Part shown: positions 1-6,207 of the stretch, in pieces
Layout of the letters: every line of letters begins with the position of its first letter
Position numbering within the stretch: position 1 is the stretch's first letter
Source of the DNA: Bacteroidales bacterium
GTDB lineage: Bacteria > Bacteroidota > Bacteroidia > Bacteroidales > UBA932
Assembly: GCA_016283985.1 (NCBI GenBank)
Contig: JAEENZ010000264.1
Location: 1-8,047 of the forward strand
Reading direction: 5' to 3'
Length of the DNA stretch: 8,047 nt
Made by a program: the position numbers and the translations under genes
Notes under the pieces: generated by a model
Seen by the model: only the letters and a program-made list of their open reading frames with translations
What the model was told of the DNA's origin: nothing
Databases searched by the model: none

Positions 1-3
1 ATA

Positions 4-1092
4 ATGGATATGAAAAAGCTTGTTTCCCTTCTGCTCCTGTTCCTGGCGCTGCCGCTGTGCATGACGGCCCAGTCCAAGAGCGAAACCAAGCAGTATGGCA
101 AACTGGCGGGCAATCCCACCATGAAGGCCGTCGAGAAGTTCCTCAAAAAATATCCGTCCTCGGTCTACGCACCTAAGGTGCTGGGCATCAAGGACTCCCT
201 CATCCGCATCGACAACACCAGCCTCATCTCCCGCGAGCAGGCCCTGGACCTTGCAGGGGAGTGCCTGGACGCCATCGGCTGGAAGAAAGACGGCAGGGAA
301 CACATCCTCGCCCTCGACAAAGACTTCACCCTCCGCATCCTCTCCCCGGAAGGGAAGGAGGAGGCCACGCGCATCATCCCCGTGTATTCCATGGAGGATG
401 CCGCCGCACCGGCCTCTCTGACCATCCCTATGGAGATAATCTCCCCGCTGGGAGGCCGCTACTATCTGCATCTGGCCTACCTGAACGGGGCTTCAGAATA
501 CGTGGAGATGCTATATCTGCCGGAGGAGGACATACTCAACCAGGCTATCTTCTACGGCAATCCGCTCAAACTGGCTGCGGGGGAGGCCTACAAGATCGAA
601 GGACAGAGTCCGGAGAGCATCGAGGGGCTGAATCCTACCGCCGAGGTGCTCTGGCTTCTCGCCCGATTCAAGGAGAATCCGGGCCTCGTGCCCATCTCCA
701 AGGCTGACCTGCTCACCGATAACGCCATTAAATGGTGGCTGGAGCGGAATCCCAAGGCGGAGACCTCCGCCACGCGCCTGGCTTTCGGTCTGCTGGACCC
801 TGAATCCTCCATAGTAGCGGCTTACAAGAAGGCCCGCAAGGAGAAGGGAAAGAACTATAACGTGGCCCTTTTCGACCTTCGCGGCTACACCATTATCTGC
901 GCCGGCTCAAGGACGACGGGGGAGTATTCCCTCGTTTGGTGCGAGCCCGTGTGTAAGAACCGCAACAGGGACAAGTTCCTGAATACCATATATTTCGAGA
1001 AGGATGGCAATGTGCTGGACCTCTTCTATTATAAAGGAAAAAGCACTTTTAAAGTAAGAATATCCATGGCCTCACAGGCTGTGCGCCGATAG
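4..1092 (+). CDS. Secreted protein of unknown function, first gene of an alpha-2-macroglobulin/PBP1C operon
   Basis: I do not recognise a named family. The 362-residue product starts with a clear signal peptide: Lys4-Lys5, a leucine-rich core to about residue 18, then CMTAQS, giving probable signal peptidase I cleavage around residues 22-23. Cys19 follows Leu-Pro-Leu, a poor lipobox, so a soluble periplasmic or exported protein is more likely than a lipoprotein. Residues about 30-65 contain a helical stretch with FLKKYPSSVYAPKV, resembling a single TPR/BamD-like helix pair. Residues about 100-185 look beta-rich, about 210-280 helical and charged, and 285-355 beta-rich again. The mature part has Cys87, Cys299, Cys313 and Cys317; the last two form WCEPVC and could pair in a disulfide. 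The start could be Met1 or Met3 (base 10). Only three bases lie upstream, and they are in frame, so the start and ribosome site cannot be tested. It ends 6 bases before the macroglobulin gene, so it is probably co-transcribed and may work with it in the periplasm. That role is inference only. Confidence 0.85.
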   Translation: MDMKKLVSLLLLFLALPLCMTAQSKSETKQYGKLAGNPTMKAVEKFLKKYPSSVYAPKVLGIKDSLIRIDNTSLISREQALDLAGECLDAIGWKKDGREHILALDKDFTLRILSPEGKEEATRIIPVYSMEDAAAPASLTIPMEIISPLGGRYYLHLAYLNGASEYVEMLYLPEEDILNQAIFYGNPLKLAAGEAYKIEGQSPESIEGLNPTAEVLWLLARFKENPGLVPISKADLLTDNAIKWWLERNPKAETSATRLAFGLLDPESSIVAAYKKARKEKGKNYNVALFDLRGYTIICAGSRTTGEYSLVWCEPVCKNRNRDKFLNTIYFEKDGNVLDLFYYKGKSTFKVRISMASQAVRR

Positions 1093-1098
1093 ACATCA

Positions 1099-4000
1099 AT
1101 GAATATGCGTAGAATCGTTTCAATCGTTTTGGCGGTGGGAGCAATGGCTTTCGCCGCTTGCGGGCCCAAAAAGGCATCCGAGCCTTCGGCTCAGGATTTC
1201 GCACCTTATATCAAGGCATTCACCGGCGGCATCGTTTTCGAAGATGCCACCATTCGCATCGAGCTCGCGGAAGACGCTACCGAACAGCCCACTGACGGCC
1301 TCTTCAGCTTCAAGCCCTCCATCAAGGGCAGCGTGAAGTGGAACGGGCCCCAGTCGGTGGCGTTCGTGCCGGAAGATGGCGCCCTCAAGGTAGGGCAGAC
1401 CTACAAGGCCTCCTTCGCCCTCGGAAAGCTGATTCCGGGAGCGCCGGAAGAGTTCCCCTTCGGCATTACCGTAAAGGGCAACCTGGTCTCCGTGCAGGAA
1501 ACCGAGGCCGAGCCGGACAACGGCAAGGCTTTCCGCGTAGTGCAGGCATCCGTGAAAGACAATTGCGTGGAGTTGAAGATGAGCGAAGCCCCGGCCAATG
1601 CAACCGTGAAGGGCCTCGTGGAGCTCACCGGCGTGAGACGCAGCTACGTTCAGGTGCAGGACCAGGTCATCAAGGTGCATTTCGAAGGCCGCAAGGGCGA
1701 CATGACCCTCACTCTCGACAAAGGTTTGAAAGGTGTCGGCGGCACGGCCCTGGAGAAAGATTTCACCCGTGTGTTCCCTGAAACCGACGAGGCGCCCTCA
1801 GTGCGCATCCCCTTCAAGGGCAGCATCCTTCCGGACAAGCAGAGCCTGCTGCTGCCATTCAGCGCGGTGAACCTTTCCGCGGTTGAGGTGCGCGTAGTGA
1901 AGATCTACGAGAAGAACATCCTGATGTACCTGCAGGACAACTCCCTGGGCGGAGACAGCGAACTGCGCCGCAGCGGACGCCTGATATACAAGGGCGACAT
2001 CGCCCTGGACGCCACCAAGGACCTGCATCAGTGGAACGACCACTGCATAGACCTCTCCGGCCTCTTCAGGCAGGAGCCCGGCGCCATCTACCGCATACGC
2101 CTGAGTTTCCGGCAGGACCAGAGCCTCTACGGCGGCAAAGAGCCCGTGCAGACCGTCAGCAAGCCTGTCGGCAAGCCTTCCAAGGAGGATGAGGCCGTAT
2201 GGGACAGGCCCGATCCCTACTACTGGGACAACTATTACGATTGGGACGAATACAAGTGGAACGAGTCCAACGACCCTACCAAGCCCTCATACTACATGGA
2301 TTCCGGCCGTTTCCCCGCGGTGCAGCTGCTCGCCAGCGACCTCGGTCTGATGGCGGATTATGCCGGAGGCGGCCGGATCTGGATCGCCGTGACCGACCTG
2401 ATCACCGCCAAGCCCGTATCCGGGGCCAAGCTCGAGGTGTTCGATTTCCAGCTCCAGAGCATAGCCCGCGGCAAGACCGACGGCAACGGCCTCGCGACCC
2501 TTACCCTGGACGTTGACCGTAAACCTTTCGCCGTGGTGGCCAAGGCCGGAGGCAGCACGTCCTACCTCAAGGTGACGAGCGGATACAACGAACGCTCCAC
2601 CAGCCGCTTCGATGTGGGCGGAGAGATGCTCCAGCAGGGCATCAAGGCTTTCATCTACGGTGAACGCGGAGTCTGGCGTCCGGGAGACACCCTTCATGTG
2701 ACCGCCCTGGTGGCGGACCGCGGCAAGACCCTCCCTGAAGGACATCCGGCCACGCTGGAAGTCTACACCCCCGAGGGCCAGTTCTACAGCAAGCTCACCC
2801 GCAAGGGTACGGACGGATTCTACGGTTTCGACATCCCCACGAAGGCGGATGATCCTACGGGATACTGGAACGCCTACCTGAAAGTGGGCGGCAGCAGTTT
2901 CCACAAAGTGCTGCATGTAGAGACGGTCAAGCCCAACAGACTGAAGATCAATACTTTCTATCCTGCGGTGATGGAGGCCGGCAAGGCCGTGAACCTCCAG
3001 GCCAGCGCCGCGTGGCTTTCCGGCGGAGTGGCCGGCAACATGCCCGTGAGGGCCCAGGTCACGCTCCGCAAGGCGGGCGGATCTCCCTTCAAGGGTTTCG
3101 AGAAATACTCCTTCTACGCCCCCTCCAGCAACTACGACAACAACGAACTGGAACTGTTCAAGTCCCGCCTCGATGCATCCGGCAATCTTAACGCCAAGGT
3201 CACTCTTCCCGCCGCACAGAATGCTCCCGGCATGCTGCAGGCCTTTGTGGTCACGACCGTCCAGGAACCCGGCGGCGACGAGAGCTTCACCACCGAGACC
3301 ATCCCTTATTCCCCCTTCAGCGCCTATGTGGGCGTGCGTGTGCCGGAAGGCGAGTTCCTCGAGACCGACAAGACCCACACCTTCAGCATCGCGGTGGTGG
3401 ATCCTTCCGGCCGCCGTCTTGGCAGCCGCAAGGTGGAATATTCCGTCTACAGGACCGGCTGGAACTGGTGGTGGGACAACGCCGGCGGCAGCCTCGATGC
3501 CTATGTGCATGGTTCCTCCGTGCAGAAAGTGCAGGGCGGAACCATGGTTTCCGGCACGCAGGACGCTACCTTCACGTTCCGGGTGGATTACCCCGCATGG
3601 GGCAATTACCTGGTGCTGGCCCGGGACGTTGCATCCGGCCACGTGAGCGGCGCACGCTTCACAGTGGACTGGCCCGAATACCGCGGCCGTGCCGACCGCA
3701 GGGATCCGGAATCCATCACCATGCTCACCTTCTCTACCAGCAAACCTTCGTACAAGGTGGGCGAGAAGGCCACCGTCTACATCCCTGCCGCCGCGGGCGG
3801 ACAGGCTCTCGTAACCCTGGAGAACGCCGGGGGAGTGATCAGCCGCGAGTGGGTGCAGACATCCTCGAAAGATACCCCCTGGAGCTTCACGGTGACCCCG
3901 GAGATGGCTCCGAACATCTACGCCGGCGTGACTCTCATCCAGCCCTATGGCTCGGTGGAAAACGACCTTCCCATCCGCCTATACGGCGTGCAGCGCATCA

Positions 4001-6207
4001 AGGTGGAGAACCCCGGATCGCATCTGGAGCCGGTGGTGACCATGCCGGACGTGATACATCCGGAGGAACCGTTTACGGTTAAGGTGAGCGAACGCAGCGG
4101 CAAGCCGATGACCTACACCCTGGCAATCGTGGACGAGGGCCTGCTGGATCTCACCGCGTTCAAGACACCCGATCCTTGGAGCAGGATGTACCGCAACGAG
4201 GCACTCACGGTGGCCACCTGGGATAACTACGACCAGGTGATCGGTGCGTTCGGCGGGAAACTTTCGCCCCTCGCCGCAATCGGCGGTGACGAGGACGCCG
4301 TGCGGAATGCCCGCAAGGACAACCGCTTCAATCCGGTGGTTCTGTACCGTGGGCCCAAGACCGTTGCGAAGGGCACGGACGTGCTCAAGCTTCAGCTTCC
4401 CATGTACGTGGGCAGCGTACGCGTGATGGTGGTCGCAGGCCACGACGGCGCCTACGGAAATGTGGAGAAGACCGTTCCCGTGCAGAGCCCGCTGATGGTG
4501 GTCACCACCCTGCCGCGCGTGCTTGGCAGCGGTGAGCAGACCTCCGCGGCCGTGAACGTATTTGCCATGGAAAACGGCATCGGCGACGTCACCGTGTCCG
4601 TAAAGGTTGACGGCCCCGTTTCCGGTGGCGGAATCAAGTCGGTGAAGTTTACCGAAAAGGGCGACCGCCTGCTGCAGTTCCCTGTGACGGCAGGAGATGC
4701 CGAAGGCTTGGCTCACATCACGGTCAGCGCTTCTGCCGGCAATCACAAGGCTTCGGAAACCATAGCGCTCAATGTTCGGAATTCTAATCCCGTCATTACG
4801 ACCGTAGAGCATTTCTCGCTGGAGAAAGGTGAGTCGCGTGAAGTGTTGGGAAGCACTGCTCAGCTTGCCGGATTCCCGGCCGTAGATGCTCGAGGACTGT
4901 ATGTGAGCATGAGAGATTATCCTTATAACTGCACCGAGCAATTGAGCTCCCGTGGTCTGACCATGCTGCATCTTCTCCCTCTTCTTCCCGAGACCGATGT
5001 TACAAAAGCTAAAGAATTGATACCCGGGATTATCGGCCAGATTTATGCCCGCCAGCAGGCGGACGGCGGTTTCGCCTACTGGACCGGCGGCACTTCTGGA
5101 ACCTGGGTTTCTTCCATGGCCGGACAGTTCCTTGCCGAAGCTTCCAAGGCAGGATTCGAGGTGAACGCCGGTGTGCTGAAGAACTGGAAGAGCTATCAGC
5201 AGAAGATGAGTCAGGTCTTCCGTGTAGCCGGGAACAACTTCTTCTCCAATCTGGACGAAGCCTATAGGCTATATTCCCTGGCTGTCGCAGGAACTCCCAA
5301 TCTTGCCGGCATGAACAGACTGAAAGAAGCGGGGAATATCGGCGATCAGGCCCGGTGGATGCTGTCTTCCGCCTATGCACTCAGTGGCAAGTCCGCTCTT
5401 GCTGCCGGTCTTCTGGACGGTGTGAGCAGTAAGTTCCCGGAATATGAACCATATAACATTACCTATGGCACCGCGTTGCGCGATCAGTTGATCGCCCTCG
5501 ATGCCCTGGTGCTCAACGACCGCGTGGTCGATGCACTTGCCGTTGCGTCAGAGATTCCTCAGCGCGGCATGTCCACGCAGGAAAGCGCCTTTGCGGCGAT
5601 CGCTTTCGATCATCTGAACAAGAAGGTGGGGAATGCCGCGATTCATGCAACGGTCGGAGGAAAGGATGTCGCATCTGCCGCTTCGATGGTGTCGGTGCCG
5701 CTTTCCGGTAAAGCCACCGTGCAGAATCTTGGTGACGGGACGATTTACGGAACGGTGCTCTCCGTTTCCCGCGAGGGTGCGAAGAAAGCCGTTTCCAATG
5801 GGCTTGGAATCGAGGTGCGCTACACCGGGGAGAACGGCTCGACCGTCAATCCGGCCACACTGGCGCAGGGAACCCGCTTTACGGCGACCATAAAGGTTAC
5901 GGGAAATGCGGTCCGTGCACACGAGAACCTGGCGTTGAACTTCGGCATCCCGTCCGGATGGGAGATAGTGAACGACCGTCTGCAAGGCGGCAAGCTCGCC
6001 GAGGACGGCTACGACTATAAAGACATCCGCGACGACCGGGTGAACTGGTTTTTCGCCCTGCCTGCAGGACGCTCCAAGACCTTCTCGGTGCAGCTCCGTG
6101 CCGCATATGAAGGCTCTTACGTGCTCCCGGCAGTTGTCTGCGAAGCCATGTACGACCCGACCGTGAACGCGTCCACCGCCTCCGGCAGAGCCGTGGTTAC
6201 AAAGTAA
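1099..6207 (+). CDS. Alpha-2-macroglobulin family lipoprotein with thioester domain
   Basis: Bacterial alpha-2-macroglobulins are periplasmic protease traps: cleavage of a bait segment exposes an internal thioester that couples covalently to the attacker. The N-terminus (RR, hydrophobic core, FAAC) is a lipoprotein signal with lipidated Cys21. The residues after it (GPKKASEP) lack an acidic surface-export tag, suggesting a periplasm-facing anchor. Order: Ig-like/MG1 region about 35-125; further MG-like domains to about 350; a Trp/Tyr/Asp-rich segment 367-390; MG2 signature YGERGVWRPGD at 520-530; bait-region-type domain about 875-1025, including VDEGLLDL at 1011-1018; A2M core domain about 1079-1170; thioester motif Cys1278-Thr-Glu-Gln1281 (bases 4930-4941) in YPYNCTEQ, followed by an alpha-helical domain with QADGGF at 1320-1325 to about 1510; C-terminal MG10-like domain about 1569-1700. 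Length 1702 is close to E. coli YfhM (about 1650). Met3 (base 1105) is an alternative start. No strong Shine-Dalgarno is visible. The stop abuts the pbpC start. Codon composition shifts in the thioester region. Confidence 0.96.
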   Translation: MNMRRIVSIVLAVGAMAFAACGPKKASEPSAQDFAPYIKAFTGGIVFEDATIRIELAEDATEQPTDGLFSFKPSIKGSVKWNGPQSVAFVPEDGALKVGQTYKASFALGKLIPGAPEEFPFGITVKGNLVSVQETEAEPDNGKAFRVVQASVKDNCVELKMSEAPANATVKGLVELTGVRRSYVQVQDQVIKVHFEGRKGDMTLTLDKGLKGVGGTALEKDFTRVFPETDEAPSVRIPFKGSILPDKQSLLLPFSAVNLSAVEVRVVKIYEKNILMYLQDNSLGGDSELRRSGRLIYKGDIALDATKDLHQWNDHCIDLSGLFRQEPGAIYRIRLSFRQDQSLYGGKEPVQTVSKPVGKPSKEDEAVWDRPDPYYWDNYYDWDEYKWNESNDPTKPSYYMDSGRFPAVQLLASDLGLMADYAGGGRIWIAVTDLITAKPVSGAKLEVFDFQLQSIARGKTDGNGLATLTLDVDRKPFAVVAKAGGSTSYLKVTSGYNERSTSRFDVGGEMLQQGIKAFIYGERGVWRPGDTLHVTALVADRGKTLPEGHPATLEVYTPEGQFYSKLTRKGTDGFYGFDIPTKADDPTGYWNAYLKVGGSSFHKVLHVETVKPNRLKINTFYPAVMEAGKAVNLQASAAWLSGGVAGNMPVRAQVTLRKAGGSPFKGFEKYSFYAPSSNYDNNELELFKSRLDASGNLNAKVTLPAAQNAPGMLQAFVVTTVQEPGGDESFTTETIPYSPFSAYVGVRVPEGEFLETDKTHTFSIAVVDPSGRRLGSRKVEYSVYRTGWNWWWDNAGGSLDAYVHGSSVQKVQGGTMVSGTQDATFTFRVDYPAWGNYLVLARDVASGHVSGARFTVDWPEYRGRADRRDPESITMLTFSTSKPSYKVGEKATVYIPAAAGGQALVTLENAGGVISREWVQTSSKDTPWSFTVTPEMAPNIYAGVTLIQPYGSVENDLPIRLYGVQRIKVENPGSHLEPVVTMPDVIHPEEPFTVKVSERSGKPMTYTLAIVDEGLLDLTAFKTPDPWSRMYRNEALTVATWDNYDQVIGAFGGKLSPLAAIGGDEDAVRNARKDNRFNPVVLYRGPKTVAKGTDVLKLQLPMYVGSVRVMVVAGHDGAYGNVEKTVPVQSPLMVVTTLPRVLGSGEQTSAAVNVFAMENGIGDVTVSVKVDGPVSGGGIKSVKFTEKGDRLLQFPVTAGDAEGLAHITVSASAGNHKASETIALNVRNSNPVITTVEHFSLEKGESREVLGSTAQLAGFPAVDARGLYVSMRDYPYNCTEQLSSRGLTMLHLLPLLPETDVTKAKELIPGIIGQIYARQQADGGFAYWTGGTSGTWVSSMAGQFLAEASKAGFEVNAGVLKNWKSYQQKMSQVFRVAGNNFFSNLDEAYRLYSLAVAGTPNLAGMNRLKEAGNIGDQARWMLSSAYALSGKSALAAGLLDGVSSKFPEYEPYNITYGTALRDQLIALDALVLNDRVVDALAVASEIPQRGMSTQESAFAAIAFDHLNKKVGNAAIHATVGGKDVASAASMVSVPLSGKATVQNLGDGTIYGTVLSVSREGAKKAVSNGLGIEVRYTGENGSTVNPATLAQGTRFTATIKVTGNAVRAHENLALNFGIPSGWEIVNDRLQGGKLAEDGYDYKDIRDDRVNWFFALPAGRSKTFSVQLRAAYEGSYVLPAVVCEAMYDPTVNASTASGRAVVTK

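Noticed and set aside
1026..1066. AT-rich stretch near the end of the first gene, considered as an internal promoter for the macroglobulin gene
   Set aside because: It stands out by composition, but I could not find a convincing Bacteroidota -33 (TTTG) and -7 (TAnnTTTG) pair at the correct spacing, and it encodes a plausible C-terminus (YYKGKSTFKV).
2287..3642. Long open frame of 451 codons on the - strand
   Set aside because: It lies entirely antisense to the well-supported macroglobulin gene, is rich in His and Gly, and shows no recognisable domain. Long antisense frames are expected opposite GC-biased coding sequence.
3979..4971. Open frame of 330 codons on the - strand
   Set aside because: It is also antisense to the macroglobulin core and thioester region, with no signal, domain or sensible composition, so it is a shadow frame.
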